Translations under genes and position numbers: made by a program
In this document: in pieces, positions 26,764 through 37,534 of the stretch
Layout: each line of letters begins with the position of its first letter
Numbering within the stretch: the stretch's first letter is position 1
Notes under the pieces: model-generated
What the model was told of the DNA's origin: nothing
Databases searched by the model: none
Seen by the model: the letters and a program-made list of their open reading frames with translations, nothing else
From: Candidatus Binatia bacterium
Lineage (GTDB): Bacteria; Desulfobacterota; Binatia; UBA12015
Direction: 5' to 3'
DNA: 64,000 bases
Assembly (NCBI GenBank): GCA_036563615.1
Contig: DATCMB010000022.1
Location: 372,001 to 436,000, forward strand

Positions 26764-28977
26764 ATGATCGCGTCGGCCGCGGCCCTTGCGGAGGCAGAGA
26801 GACGTCCCTATCTCACCAACAGGGTGACCCTCGAGAGCCTCGTCAGCAAGGTTCAGAGCTATCTTCCGGCGGCGCCGGTCGAGGTGATCCGCCGCGCGTA
26901 CGAGTTCTCCGCCGAAAAGCACAAGAACCAGCGCCGGGCGACGGGTGAGCCGTACGTCTCGCACCCGCTCGAGGTCGCCGGCATCATCGCCGACCTCAAG
27001 CTCGACGTCCCGAGCATCGCGACCGGGCTCCTGCACGACACGGTCGAGGACACGCTGACCACGCTCGGCCAGGTCGAGGCGCTGTTCGGCACCGAGATCG
27101 CGACCCTGGTCGACGGCGTCACCAAGATCAGCCAGATCAACTTCACCAGCCGCGAGGAGCACCAGGCGGAGAACTTCCGCAAGATGATCCTCGCGATGGC
27201 GCGCGACCTGCGGGTCATCCTGATCAAGCTCGCGGACCGCACGCACAACATGCGGACGCTCAACGGCCTGCCGCCGCAGAAGCAGGCCGCCATCGCGCAG
27301 GAGACGCTCGACGTCTATGCGCCGCTCGCGCACCGGCTCGGCATCTACTGGATGAAGAGCGAGATGGAGGACGCGGCGCTGCACGCCCTCCATCCGGAGA
27401 TCTACTACCAGCTCAAGCGGGCGGTCGCGAAGAAGAAGACCGAGCGCGAGCGCTACATCCGCGAGGTGCAGGCGATTCTCGCGAAGCAGTTCGAGGCGGC
27501 CGGCATCGAGTGCACGATCACCGGACGGCCGAAGCACTTCTACTCGATCTACCAGAAGATGCGCAGCCGGAACCTGCTCTACGAGCAGGTCTCCGACCTG
27601 GTGGCGTTCCGCATCATCGTCGACACGGTGCGCGAGTGCTACGAGGCGCTCGGCGTCGTGCACAACCACTGGAAGCCGGTGCCGGGGCGCTTCAAGGACT
27701 ACATCGCGCTGCCGAAGCAGAACGGCTACCAGTCGCTGCACACCACCGTGATCGGGCCGCGCGGCGAGCGCATCGAGGTGCAGATCCGCACCCAGGAGAT
27801 GCACCGGGTCAACGAGGAAGGCGTCGCCGCGCACTGGAAGTACAAGGGCAGCTCGGGGATCGACCTGCAGGACGTGCAGCGCTTCCAGTGGCTGCGTCAG
27901 CTCCTCGAGTGGCAGCAGCAGGTCAAGGATCCGCACGAGTTCCTGCACAGCTTCAAGGAAGACCTGTTCCCGGACGAGGTCTACGTCTTCACGCCGAAGG
28001 GCGACCTGCTGAACTTCCCGCAGGGCGCGACGGTGATCGACTTCGCGTACCGCATCCACTCCGAGGTCGGACACCACTGCTCGGGCGCGCGCGTCGGCGG
28101 ACGTCTGGTGCCGCTGCGCTACCAGCTGCAGAGCGGCGACACGGTCGAGATCATCACCACGCGTCGCCAGACGCCGGCCCGCGACTGGCTCAAGTGGGCG
28201 AAGACCCCGCGTGCCAAGGAGAAAATTCGCGCCTGGATCAAGGCGCAGCAGGCGGCACGCAGCATGGAGGTCGGGCGCGAGATCCTGGCGCGCGACCTCG
28301 CGCGGCACCACCTCGACTTCGGCAAGCTCACCCGCGACGGGACGCTCGAGCGGGTCGCGCACGAGTTCGGGCTGAAGAACCTCGACGCGCTGATGAGCCA
28401 GGTCGGCTACGGCAAGCTGACCGCGCGTCAGGTGCTCGAGAAGGTCGTCCCCGAGAGCGAGCTCGCGACGCCGCAGCAGGAGAAGGAAGGCACGCTGCAG
28501 CGGCTGTTCCGCGCGGTCGCGCGGCGGCCGGGGACGAGCGGCGTCAAGGTGAGCGGCGTCGACGACGTGCTCGTGCGCTTCGCGCGCTGCTGCGACCCGC
28601 TGCCGGGCGAGCGCATCGTCGGCTTCATCACGCGCGGACGCGGCGTCACGGTGCACGCGATGGGCTGCGTGAAGGTGCTCGAGGCCGATCCGCAGCGCCG
28701 CGTCGACTGCGTGTGGCGCGACGACACCGACCACGTGCCGCGCCCCGTGCGCCTCGAGGTGATGTGCGTCGACGAGCCGGGCCTGCTCGCGGCGATCACC
28801 AAGGCGATTGCGCAGAGCGGCATCAACATCTCCAAGGCCGAATCCCGAAGCGTGCCCGACCAGAAGGCGCTCAACACCTTCGAGGTCATGGTCCAGCACG
28901 CCGACGACCTGACGCGCGTCATGCGCAACCTGACCCGCGTACGCGGTGTGATGCGGGTCGAGCGCCTGCGCGCCTGA
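26764..28977 (+). CDS. spoT: Bifunctional (p)ppGpp synthetase/hydrolase (RelA/SpoT family)
   Basis: Makes and degrades the stringent-response alarmone. The 737-residue protein has an intact HD hydrolase domain (GLLHDTVEDT near residue 88), the synthetase domain (GRPKHFYSIYQKM and the RFKD element in GRFKDYIALPKQNGYQSLHT), a TGS domain (about 395-455, VYVFTPKGDLLNFPQGATVI), and a C-terminal ACT domain (about 665-737). The RxKD element and intact HD motif indicate a Rel/SpoT-type bifunctional enzyme rather than a RelA-type synthetase. No other member is in the window. ATG 26764; a GTG at 26824 would also keep the HD domain whole. Confidence 0.95.
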   Translation: MIASAAALAEAERRPYLTNRVTLESLVSKVQSYLPAAPVEVIRRAYEFSAEKHKNQRRATGEPYVSHPLEVAGIIADLKLDVPSIATGLLHDTVEDTLTTLGQVEALFGTEIATLVDGVTKISQINFTSREEHQAENFRKMILAMARDLRVILIKLADRTHNMRTLNGLPPQKQAAIAQETLDVYAPLAHRLGIYWMKSEMEDAALHALHPEIYYQLKRAVAKKKTERERYIREVQAILAKQFEAAGIECTITGRPKHFYSIYQKMRSRNLLYEQVSDLVAFRIIVDTVRECYEALGVVHNHWKPVPGRFKDYIALPKQNGYQSLHTTVIGPRGERIEVQIRTQEMHRVNEEGVAAHWKYKGSSGIDLQDVQRFQWLRQLLEWQQQVKDPHEFLHSFKEDLFPDEVYVFTPKGDLLNFPQGATVIDFAYRIHSEVGHHCSGARVGGRLVPLRYQLQSGDTVEIITTRRQTPARDWLKWAKTPRAKEKIRAWIKAQQAARSMEVGREILARDLARHHLDFGKLTRDGTLERVAHEFGLKNLDALMSQVGYGKLTARQVLEKVVPESELATPQQEKEGTLQRLFRAVARRPGTSGVKVSGVDDVLVRFARCCDPLPGERIVGFITRGRGVTVHAMGCVKVLEADPQRRVDCVWRDDTDHVPRPVRLEVMCVDEPGLLAAITKAIAQSGINISKAESRSVPDQKALNTFEVMVQHADDLTRVMRNLTRVRGVMRVERLRA

Positions 28978-29016
28978 AGAGCGCTCGACCTTCCGAGGAG
29001 CGAAAGGAGCCCAGCG

Positions 29017-29457
29017 ATGGACGTGCTCGCGATTCCCGCCGTACGCGTGTTCGCGTTCTGGTACCTGATCCTCGCGGCCAAGATGCTCGTGCTGATCTTC
29101 CTGATCAGCCGGGCGCGGATGCGCGCGGGGGTGTTCGTCTCGCCCGAGGACTACGCCATGGCCGGACGCGAGCGTCCGCTCGCACCGGTGCCGGACGAGC
29201 ACATCGAGCGTCTGCGCCGCGCGCTCGCGAACGACGTCGAGAACATCCTGCCGTTCTTCGGCATCGGTCTGCTCTACGCGCTGAGCGGACCGTCGCTGAT
29301 CTGGGCGCGCATCCTGCTCGCGGGCTTCGCGGTGGCGCGCATCGTCCACACGGTCGCGTACGTGCGCGGCATGCAGCCGCACCGCTCGCTGGCGTTCGTG
29401 ATCGGCATGGTCTGCCTGTGGTGGATGCTGCTGGTCGCGCTGTGGAGCGTGCTGTGA
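29017..29457 (+). CDS. MAPEG-family membrane protein, MGST1-like
   Basis: Small integral membrane protein of the MAPEG family (glutathione transferase/peroxidase type). The 146 residues form about four helices: residues 6-28, then two around [17 protein letters not shown] and [20 protein letters not shown], and a last one [20 protein letters not shown]. The segment [20 protein letters not shown] followed by [16 protein letters not shown] closely recalls vertebrate microsomal glutathione transferase 1, including the Arg/Asn/Glu positions of the glutathione site. Substrate unknown. AAAGGAG (29004-29010) precedes the ATG. The stop overlaps ridA. Confidence 0.85.
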   Translation: MDVLAIPAVRVFAFWYLILAAKMLVLIFLISRARMRAGVFVSPEDYAMAGRERPLAPVPDEHIERLRRALANDVENILPFFGIGLLYALSGPSLIWARILLAGFAVARIVHTVAYVRGMQPHRSLAFVIGMVCLWWMLLVALWSVL

Positions 29458-29843
29458 ACGCGTCGGAGCGCGTGGTCGCGACCAGCGCCGCGCCGGCCGC
29501 GATCGGACCCTACGTGCAGGCGCGCGTCGTCGACGGCTTCGTCTACTGCTCGGGCCAGATCGGCCTCGACCCGACGAGCGGCGCGCTGGTCGAGGGCGGG
29601 GTCGCCGCGGAGATGCGGCGGGCGCTCGCGAACCTCGACGCCGTCCTGCAGGCCGCCGGCGCCGGGCTCTCGACCATCGTCAAGACGACGCTCTTCCTGG
29701 TCGACATGAACGACTTCACGACGGTCAACGAGATCTACGCCGAGGCGTTCACGCCGCCGTACCCGGCGCGCTCGACGGTCGCGGTGGCGGCGCTGCCGCG
29801 CGGCGCGCGGGTCGAGATCGAGGCGATCGCGCGCCTGCGCTGA
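29454..29843 (+). CDS. ridA: RidA-family enamine/imine deaminase
   Basis: RidA hydrolyses reactive 2-aminoacrylate and related enamines released by PLP enzymes. The 129 residues carry the family marks [40 protein letters not shown] with the substrate-binding Arg followed by [20 protein letters not shown]. Normal length for a trimer subunit. GTG start overlaps the MAPEG stop. Confidence 0.95.
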   Translation: MNASERVVATSAAPAAIGPYVQARVVDGFVYCSGQIGLDPTSGALVEGGVAAEMRRALANLDAVLQAAGAGLSTIVKTTLFLVDMNDFTTVNEIYAEAFTPPYPARSTVAVAALPRGARVEIEAIARLR

Positions 29844-29932
29844 GCGGACGCCCGATCGCGCGGGGCGCGCGGGGAGGGCTCGCCGAACGGCCTTCCGGCC
29901 CAGCCGGGGTCGCCGCCTCGGCGGACGGGCAC

Positions 29933-29961
29933 TTTACATCGCACCGCTGCATCGTTACGAG
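29933..29961 (+). promoter_or_regulatory. Possible promoter for rpmB
   Basis: TTTACA (29933-29938) and TACGAG (29956-29961) are 17 bases apart, in a 179-base gap with no gene. The -35 matches 5 of 6 positions, the -10 only 3 of 6. It would start transcription about 55 bases before rpmB. Weak, by eye. Confidence 0.3.
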
Positions 29962-30022
29962 ACGCGGATCCCGCGCCCGCGGCTGTGACCTCGGCCCGGG
30001 GCATGCAAGGAGAACCACTGCG

Positions 30023-30241
30023 ATGGCGCGCGCCTGTGAGATCTGCGGCAAGACCCGCTCGGTTGGCCACAACGTGAGCCACGCGAACAACAAGACCAAG
30101 CGGGTTTGGCGGCCGAACCTGCACACCGCCCGCGCGATCATGAACGGCACCGTGCGGCGCATCCTGGTCTGCACGCGCTGCCTGCGCTCGGGGCGGGTGA
30201 CCAAGGTCACGGGATCGCGCCCCGCTCAGGTCAGCGCCTGA
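30023..30241 (+). CDS. rpmB: 50S ribosomal protein L28
   Basis: Large-subunit ribosomal protein. The 72 residues begin [20 protein letters not shown] with the L28 signature and contain [20 protein letters not shown]. Cysteine pairs CEIC and CTRC indicate the zinc-binding (C+) form. AAGGAGA (30007-30013) precedes the ATG. It stands apart from rpmG and is followed by a convergent gap with hldC. Confidence 0.96.
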   Translation: MARACEICGKTRSVGHNVSHANNKTKRVWRPNLHTARAIMNGTVRRILVCTRCLRSGRVTKVTGSRPAQVSA

Positions 30242-30277
30242 CGCTCGCCGGCTGACGATCAGGGCCGACCGAGCGTC
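30240..30277. terminator. Hairpin between convergent rpmB and hldC
   Basis: GACGCTCG (30240-30247) and CGAGCGTC (30270-30277) form a perfect 8-bp stem, extended inside by CGGC/GCCG with a small internal loop. It lies where rpmB and hldC converge and begins in the rpmB stop. No T-run follows on either strand, so it is not a textbook intrinsic terminator; it may end transcription with help or protect a 3' end. Confidence 0.35.
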
Positions 30278-30323
30278 GCGCCCGCGGGCCCGAGCGGCCT
30301 GCGATCGCGGACGATCGAGCGGC

Positions 30324-30881
30324 TCACTTCCTCCGCGCCGTGGTGCTCTGCTGCGGCGCAGCCGTCTTCCCCGCCACGGCCCGCCGCGAGCGCTCGACCA
30401 GCCGCGTCGTCGACTGCCCGGGAACGAGCTTCACCCGCACGACCTTGCCGCCGCGCGCGCGCACCAGGTCGGCGCCGACGATGTCGCGCTCGGCCCAGTC
30501 CGCACCCTTCACCAGCACGTCCGGCTCGAGCGCCGCGATCAGCTCGTAGGGCGTCGGCTCGTCGAAGATCACCACGTGATCGACCGCGGCGAGCGCGGCC
30601 AGCACCTCGGCGCGCGCGTCCTCGCTCTGCACGGGGCGTCCCGGACCCTTGAGGCCGCGCACCGAGCGGTCGCTGTTCAGCCCGACGACGAGCAGGTCGC
30701 CGTGCGAGCGCGCGATCGCCAGGTAGCGCACGTGCCCGGGGTGCAGCAGGTCGAAGCAGCCGTTGGTGAAGACCACGCGCTTGCCCGCGCGCTGCGCCCG
30801 GCGGCACGCACGCCGCACGCGCTCGAGCGAGCCGACCTTGGCGCGATACGAGAGGGCCTGCACCGGCGGCGTTCCTAGCAC
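30324..30881 (-). CDS. hldC: D-glycero-beta-D-manno-heptose 1-phosphate adenylyltransferase (HldC/RfaE2)
   Basis: Adenylates heptose-1-phosphate to ADP-D,D-heptose. The 185-residue protein is a stand-alone nucleotidyltransferase: [20 protein letters not shown] with the HxGH motif, [40 protein letters not shown], and the [20 protein letters not shown] strand, followed by a basic Ala/Gln/Thr tail. It completes the pathway begun by hldA 5 kb away on the other strand. GTG 30881 is used; GTG 30857 is an alternative closer to the conserved core. Divergent from pgi, about 40 bases apart. Confidence 0.94.
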   Translation of the reverse strand: MLGTPPVQALSYRAKVGSLERVRRACRRAQRAGKRVVFTNGCFDLLHPGHVRYLAIARSHGDLLVVGLNSDRSVRGLKGPGRPVQSEDARAEVLAALAAVDHVVIFDEPTPYELIAALEPDVLVKGADWAERDIVGADLVRARGGKVVRVKLVPGQSTTRLVERSRRAVAGKTAAPQQSTTARRK

Positions 30882-30922
30882 CGTTGGAGGGGCGGTGCAG
30901 GCGATGTTACGAGCGACGGCAC

Positions 30923-32362
30923 ATGGCTCAGAGTTCCCGCGGCCGGCGGCGCCAGGAGCCGGAGGTCGTGCGCATCGACCTGAACGGCGTCTTCGCGAGC
31001 GCGATCGGTGCCGCGAACGGCATCCACGACGACGAGCTGACGGCGCTGCGGCCTCGCCTGGTGGACGCCGTCGGCGCGCTGCAGAGCGAGCGCGCGCAGG
31101 GGCTGCATCCGTTCCTCGACCTGCCGATCGAGCGCGACGGCCTGAACGACGTGCTGGCGCTCGCCGACCAGCTGCGCGACGACGTCGACCACTTCGTCCT
31201 GCTTGGCACCGGCGGCTCGGCGCGCGGCGCGCGCGCGCTCGCGACCGCGCTCGAGCTCGAGGTCGCGGCGGAGGTCGCGCCCCAGCGCCGCCGTCCGCAG
31301 CTCATCGTCGCCGACAACATCGACCCGGTGAGCTTCGCCCGCCTGCTCGACGAGCTCGACCTGTCGCGCACGGTGTTCAACGTCGTCAGCAAGTCCGGCG
31401 AGACGACGGAGACGCTGGCGCAGTTCCTCGTCGTGCGCGAGCGGCTGCTGCGCGAGCTCGGCGCGGTGGACTACGTCAAGCACATCATCGTGACGACCGA
31501 CGCCGACGGCGGCGCGCTGCGCCAGATCGTCAACGACGAGGGCTTTCCCTCGACGCCGTTCCCCGGCGGTGTGGGCGGCCGCTTCTCGGCGCTGAGCTCG
31601 GTGCACCTGCTGCCGGTCGCGCTGCTCGGCATCGACGTCGAGGCGATCCTCGACGGCGCCGCGGAGATGGACAAGCGCTGCCGCGCGCTCGAGCCCGAGA
31701 GCAACCCGGCCGCGATGCTGGCCGCCGTCCGCTACCTGCTCGACGTCTTGCACGGCGTGCCGACCGCGGTGGTGATGCCGTACTCCGACCGCCTGGTGCC
31801 GCTCGCCGACTGGTGGTGTCAGCTCTGGGCGGAGAGCCTCGGCAAGCGCGTCGAGCGCAACGGCGGGCGCCTCTCGATCGGCCAGACGCCCGTGCGCGCG
31901 GTCGGCGCCGCCGACCAGCACGCGCAGATGCAGCTCTACCTCGACGGTCCGGCGGACAAGGTGGTGACCTTCCTGCGCGTCGAGAAGCACGGCGTCGAGG
32001 TCGAGATCCCGCGCAGCTACACCGACCTCGACGACGTCTCCTACCTCGGCGGTCACGACCTCGGGGCGCTGCTCGACCTCGAGCAGCGCGCGATGCAGCT
32101 CGCGCTGCACAAGCGCGGCCGCCCGACGATCACCATCGAGATCCCGCGCCTCACGCCGCACGTGGTCGGCCAGCTCGTCTACCTGCTCGAGGTCGAGACC
32201 GCGCTCACCGCGGCGCTGTTCGGGGTCGATCCCTACAACCAGCCGGCGGTCGAAGAGGGCAAGCGGCTGATCTACGGCGCCGCGGGTCGCCCGGGCTTCG
32301 AGGCCGAGCGCACCGAGCTCGAGCAGTGGCTCGCGGCGAGACGACCGGAGCGGATCGTTTGA
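30923..32362 (+). CDS. pgi: Glucose-6-phosphate isomerase
   Basis: Interconverts glucose-6-phosphate and fructose-6-phosphate. The 479-residue protein has the sugar-phosphate-binding folds: [38 protein letters not shown], the signature block [20 protein letters not shown], and the C-terminal [16 protein letters not shown] with an active-site Lys. ATG 30923 is preferred over TTG 30884 because nothing conserved lies upstream. Beside hldC it may connect hexose phosphate supply to heptose synthesis. Stop overlaps mutL (TTGA). Confidence 0.93.
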   Translation: MAQSSRGRRRQEPEVVRIDLNGVFASAIGAANGIHDDELTALRPRLVDAVGALQSERAQGLHPFLDLPIERDGLNDVLALADQLRDDVDHFVLLGTGGSARGARALATALELEVAAEVAPQRRRPQLIVADNIDPVSFARLLDELDLSRTVFNVVSKSGETTETLAQFLVVRERLLRELGAVDYVKHIIVTTDADGGALRQIVNDEGFPSTPFPGGVGGRFSALSSVHLLPVALLGIDVEAILDGAAEMDKRCRALEPESNPAAMLAAVRYLLDVLHGVPTAVVMPYSDRLVPLADWWCQLWAESLGKRVERNGGRLSIGQTPVRAVGAADQHAQMQLYLDGPADKVVTFLRVEKHGVEVEIPRSYTDLDDVSYLGGHDLGALLDLEQRAMQLALHKRGRPTITIEIPRLTPHVVGQLVYLLEVETALTAALFGVDPYNQPAVEEGKRLIYGAAGRPGFEAERTELEQWLAARRPERIV

Positions 32363-34350
32363 GCGCGCCGTCTGCGGCTTCGGCGAAGGCGCGCATCGCT
32401 GTCCTCGACGCCCTGGTCGCGGACCAGATCGCCGCCGGCGAGGTGATCGAGCGCCCGGCTTCGGTGGTGAAGGAGCTGGTCGAGAACGCGCTCGACGCGG
32501 GTGCGCGCGACGTCCACGTGACGCTCGAGGAGGGCGGCTGCAAGCGCATCGTCGTGCGCGACGACGGCTGCGGCATGTCGCCCGAGGACGCGCACCGCGC
32601 CTGCCTGCGCCACGCGACCAGCAAGCTGCGCGCGATCGAGGACCTCGGACGGTTGACGAGCCTCGGCTTCCGCGGCGAGGCGCTCGCCAGCATCGCCGCC
32701 GCCGCCGACGTCACCATCGTGACCCGCGAGCGGCACGCCTCGGAAGGCGTGCGCGTGACGCTTCGTCAAGCAAAGATCGTCGAGTCGGTGCCGGCCGGCG
32801 CACCGGTCGGCACGACCGTCGAGGTGCGCGATCTGTTCGCGACGCTGCCGGCGCGGCGGAAGTTCCTGAAGAGCGCCGCGACCGAGCTCGCGCACATCTC
32901 GGACCTCCTGCAGCGGCTCGCGCTCGCGCGGCCCGAGGTCGGGTTCGTGTGCGTGCACGGCGGGCGCGAGGTGTTCCGCTATCCGGCGGTCGCGCGCGGC
33001 GAGGAGCGCGTGCGGCAGGTGCTCGGCGCGGAGCGCGCGAAGGTGCTCGTGCCCGTCGACCGCACGGAGCTCGACCTGCGCGTGCACGGCTGGACGTCGC
33101 GCGGCGGGCACAGCCAGCCGCAGGCGCGCGCGGTGCTGACCTACGTCGGCGGACGCCTGGTGCGCGACCGCGTGCTGATGCGCGCGGTGCTCGACGCGTA
33201 CCGCGCGCTGCTGCCGTCGGGACGCTACCCGAGCACGGTGCTGTTCCTCGACCTGCCGCCGTCGGCGGTCGACGTGAACGTGCACCCGGCGAAGGTCGAG
33301 GTGCGCTTCGCGCAGCCCGACGCGGTCTACGGCGTCGTCGTGCGCGCGCTGCGCGCGGCGCTGGCCGCCGCGGCGGTGGCGCCGGGCGAGGCGCGCGACG
33401 CGGACGCGGGTGGGGAGGCGAGCTCCGGCGACGAGAGCGCGCCGCGCGGTGCGGGGGCGCCCGGTCCCGAGCGCGTGCAGGAGGCGCTGACGCGCTACGC
33501 GATCCGCCGCGAGGTGGGCGCGCAGGCGCCGCTGTTCCAGGCGCGCCTCGGTGGGACGAGCGGAGCCGCACCCGCCTCCGCGCCGTCGCGCGCGACGCTG
33601 CCGCCGCGCGCGCCTGCGTCCACGACCGTGCGTGCGCCGTCCGCGCCCGGTGCGTCCGCGCCGCCGCTCGCGGCGGACGCAGCGACCGCGACGACGGCGG
33701 CCGGGATCACCGCGCCCGCGGTCGACGCCGCGGAGCCTGCGGTCGAAGCCACGCCGTCGCGGCCGACCTTCGCCGAGCTGCGCGTCGTCGGCCAGGCGTT
33801 CGGCGGCTTCATCGTGTGCGAGTCGCGCACGTCGCTGGTGCTGATCGACCAGCACGCGGCGCACGAGCGCGTGCGCTTCGAGCGCCTGCGCGCGGCGCCG
33901 CCGGCGGCCGCGACCGCGAGCCAGCGCCTGCTCGTGCCGCGGGTCGTGGAGCTCGACGCCGCGGCACGCGAGCGGCTGCTCGCGCGCGCGGACGAGAGCC
34001 GCGACGCCGGCTTCGAGATCGAGGCGTTCGGCGATCGGGCGGTGCTGCTGCGCGCGCTGCCCGCCGCGCTCGACGTGTCTACCGATGTCGAGCGCCTGCT
34101 CGCCGACCTCGCCTCCGACCTCGGCGAGATCGGCAGCAGCGAGCAGATGGCGAGCGCGCGCGACGCGCTGCTCGCGCGCATCGCGTGCCACGGCGCGGTT
34201 CGCGCCGGCGATCCGCTCGAGCGCGAGGAGATGGAGCGTCTGCTCGCCGACCTCGACACCATCCCGTTCGCCGCGACCTGCCCGCACGGTCGTCCGCTGC
34301 TGATGGAGATCGAGCGCAGCGAGCTCCTGCGCCGGGTGCGACGGACGTGA
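32359..34350 (+). CDS. mutL: DNA mismatch repair protein MutL, endonuclease type
   Basis: Coordinates mismatch repair after MutS. The 663-residue protein has the GHKL ATPase N-terminus (ENALDAGA near 42, DDGCGMSPEDA, TSLGFRGEALASIA), the transducer domain ending with VNVHPAKVEVRF, a long Ala/Pro/Thr linker (about 345-470), and the dimerisation domain. The metal motif DQHA-x2-E-x4-E is complete (DQHAAHERVRFE, about 497) and CPHGRP occurs near 641, so this is the nicking MutL found in bacteria without MutH. TTG start within the pgi stop; mutS is 13 kb downstream. Confidence 0.95.
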   Translation: MSAPSAASAKARIAVLDALVADQIAAGEVIERPASVVKELVENALDAGARDVHVTLEEGGCKRIVVRDDGCGMSPEDAHRACLRHATSKLRAIEDLGRLTSLGFRGEALASIAAAADVTIVTRERHASEGVRVTLRQAKIVESVPAGAPVGTTVEVRDLFATLPARRKFLKSAATELAHISDLLQRLALARPEVGFVCVHGGREVFRYPAVARGEERVRQVLGAERAKVLVPVDRTELDLRVHGWTSRGGHSQPQARAVLTYVGGRLVRDRVLMRAVLDAYRALLPSGRYPSTVLFLDLPPSAVDVNVHPAKVEVRFAQPDAVYGVVVRALRAALAAAAVAPGEARDADAGGEASSGDESAPRGAGAPGPERVQEALTRYAIRREVGAQAPLFQARLGGTSGAAPASAPSRATLPPRAPASTTVRAPSAPGASAPPLAADAATATTAAGITAPAVDAAEPAVEATPSRPTFAELRVVGQAFGGFIVCESRTSLVLIDQHAAHERVRFERLRAAPPAAATASQRLLVPRVVELDAAARERLLARADESRDAGFEIEAFGDRAVLLRALPAALDVSTDVERLLADLASDLGEIGSSEQMASARDALLARIACHGAVRAGDPLEREEMERLLADLDTIPFAATCPHGRPLLMEIERSELLRRVRRT

Positions 34351-35280
34351 GCGCGACCCGGCCGCGCGTGGTGGCGCTGGTCGGCCCGACGGCGGGCGGC
34401 AAGACCGACCTCGCCCTCGCGCTCGCACCGGCGCTCGACGCCGAGATCGTCTCGGTGGACTCGCGTCAGATCTACCGCCGGCTCGACATCGGCACGGCGA
34501 AGCCCGACCGCGCCGCGCGCGCCGCGGTGCCGCACCACCTGCTCGACGTCGTCGAGCCCGACGAGGCGTTCGACGCCGCGCGCTTCGCGGCGCTCGGCCG
34601 CGAGGTGGTGGCGGACATCCTCGCGCGCGGCCGCAACGTGCTGCTCTGCGGCGGCAGCGGGCTCTACCTGCGCGCGCTCACCGAAGGGCTGTGCCCCGCG
34701 CCGCCCGCGGATCCGGAAGTCCGCGCCGAGCTCGCGCGCGAGGTCGCGGAGCGCGGCGCGCCGGCGCTGCACGCGGAGCTCGCTCGCGTCGACGCGCGCG
34801 CCGCGGCGCGCATCTCGCCGAACGACGCGGTGCGGATCACGCGCGCGCTCGAGGTCGTGCGCCTCACCGGACGGCCGCTCTCGGAGTGGCAGGAGCGCCA
34901 CGCGTTCGCCGACCGCCCGTACGAGCTCTTGACGCTCGTCCTGTCGCCGCCGACGGACGAGCTCGAGGCGCGCATCGCGCGGCGCGCGGCGGCGATGTGG
35001 GACGCAGGCCTCGTCGAGGAGACGCGCACGGTGCTCGACGCGGGCTTCGACGGAGCGCTGCGGCCGCTGCAGGCGATCGGTTACCGCGAGGCGCAGCTCT
35101 TCCTGCGCGGCGAGCTCGACCGCGACGCCGCGATCGATCGGATGCGGCTCGCGACGCGACAGTACGCGAAGCGCCAGCGCACGTGGTTCCGCGCGCTCGC
35201 CGACGCCGTCTGGCTCGACGGCCACGAGCCGATCGCCGCCGTGCGCGAGCGCGCGGCACGCTTTCTCTCGGGAGATCTCG

Positions 35281-35306
<26 letters not shown>
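34347..35306 (+). CDS. miaA: tRNA dimethylallyltransferase MiaA
   Basis: Adds a dimethylallyl group to A37 of tRNAs reading UNN codons. The 319 residues contain the P-loop LVGPTAGGKTDLALALA, VSVDSRQIYRRLDIGTAKPD (with the catalytic Asp), VPHHLLDVVEP, LCGGSGLYLRAL, ALEVVRLTGRPLSEWQ, and RQYAKRQRTWFR. GTG start overlaps the mutL stop; the mutL-miaA pair is common. The 3' end overlaps accA by 26 bases. Confidence 0.96.
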
Positions 35307-36249
<943 letters not shown>

Positions 36250-36298
36250 GCCTCGGTGCGGGCAAGCCCGAGCGCGGCTCCGCGCCGCGCGTAGATCG

Positions 36299-37534
36299 AT
36301 GTCGCGCAGCGTGGGTGGCCGCGCGGGACGCGCGTCCGCGACGCGCTTTGGTCCGGCGGCGCGCCGTGTGGTAGCGCGTCGGGCGGTGGGAGCGAAGGCG
36401 AGGCAAGCACCGCAGGCGAAGCCTGCGCGCACGCGGAATCGGGACGCCAAGCAGCGGCTCGCCGAGCTGCGCGCGCGTCTCGACGAGCTCGACGCGCAGA
36501 TCCTCGCCGTGCTCGGCGAGCGCTATCGCGTCGTCGAGGAGATCGTGCGCGTCAAGCAGCAGAGCGGCGACGGCGTCTGGGTGCCGGCGCGCGAGCGCGC
36601 GCAGATCGAGCGCCTGCTGAAGCTCAACGAGGAGAGCGGGGCGCGCGTGCGTCCCGAGGCGTTGCGCGCGATCTTCGGCGAGATCCTGTCGGCGTCGCGC
36701 GCGCTGCAGGGCACGCTGTCGGTCGCCTACCTCGGCCCGGCGGGGACGTACTCGGAGCAGGCGGCGCGCGAGCAGTTCGGCTCGTCGACGGCGTTCAAGC
36801 CGGTGACCTCGATCGCGGAGGTGTTCCGCGCGGTCGAGCGCGGCGACGCGCACTACGGCATCGTGCCGATCGAGAACTCGACCGAGGGCATGGTCGGTCC
36901 GACGCTCGACGCCTTCGTCACCACGTCGCTGCAGATCGTCGCCGAGCGCGAGCTCAACATCCGGCACGCGCTGCTGTCGCGCGCCAAGTCGCTGAAGCAG
37001 GTGCGTCGCGTGCTGTCGCACGCGCAGTCGCTCGGGCAGTGCCGCGAGTGGCTGCGTCAGAACCTGCCGGGCGTGCCGACGGTCGACGTGCCGAGCAACG
37101 CGCTCGCGGCGCAGGCGGCGGCGCGCTCGACGACGGTCGCGGCGATCGCGAGCGCGGAGGCCGCGTCGCGCTACGGGCTCAACGTGCTCGCGAGCGACAT
37201 CCAGGATCTGCCGCGCAACGTCACGCGCTTCGTCGTCATCGGCAAGCCCGGCGGCGAGATCGCGCCGGACGCGGACAAGGTATCGCTGCTGTTCTCGGTC
37301 AAGAACCGCGCCGGCATGCTGTACCGCAGCCTGAAGCCGCTCGCCGAGCGCAACATCGACATGTGCAAGATCGAGTCGCGTCCGATGCGCGGCCGCTCGT
37401 GGGAGTACCTCTTCTTCCTCGACTTCCGCGGCCGCCCCGACGAGCGTCGCGTCAAGGAAGCGATGGCCGAGATGGCGCGGCAGTGCGTGTGGCTCAAGGT
37501 GCTCGGGGCGTACCCCGCGGCGCGCTCGGCATGA
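36299..37534 (+). CDS. pheA: Chorismate mutase-prephenate dehydratase PheA
   Basis: Bifunctional entry enzyme to phenylalanine. After a basic, low-complexity N-terminal stretch (about 45 residues, possibly over-called) come the chorismate mutase domain (about 50-135, LAELRARLDELDAQILAVLG), the prephenate dehydratase domain (about 140-325, VAYLGPAGTYSEQAA; YGIVPIENSTEGMVG; the TRF motif in NVTRFVVIG near 309), and the regulatory ACT domain with KIESRPMRGRSWEYLFFLDF, whose ESRP motif binds phenylalanine. Feedback inhibition is therefore likely. The stop overlaps the next gene (ATGA). Confidence 0.95.
   Translation: MSRSVGGRAGRASATRFGPAARRVVARRAVGAKARQAPQAKPARTRNRDAKQRLAELRARLDELDAQILAVLGERYRVVEEIVRVKQQSGDGVWVPARERAQIERLLKLNEESGARVRPEALRAIFGEILSASRALQGTLSVAYLGPAGTYSEQAAREQFGSSTAFKPVTSIAEVFRAVERGDAHYGIVPIENSTEGMVGPTLDAFVTTSLQIVAERELNIRHALLSRAKSLKQVRRVLSHAQSLGQCREWLRQNLPGVPTVDVPSNALAAQAAARSTTVAAIASAEAASRYGLNVLASDIQDLPRNVTRFVVIGKPGGEIAPDADKVSLLFSVKNRAGMLYRSLKPLAERNIDMCKIESRPMRGRSWEYLFFLDFRGRPDERRVKEAMAEMARQCVWLKVLGAYPAARSA

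Noticed and set aside
26668..29382. A 904-codon minus-strand frame opposite the RelA/SpoT gene
   Set aside because: Shadow of a conserved gene; no signal, motif or ribosome-binding site of its own.
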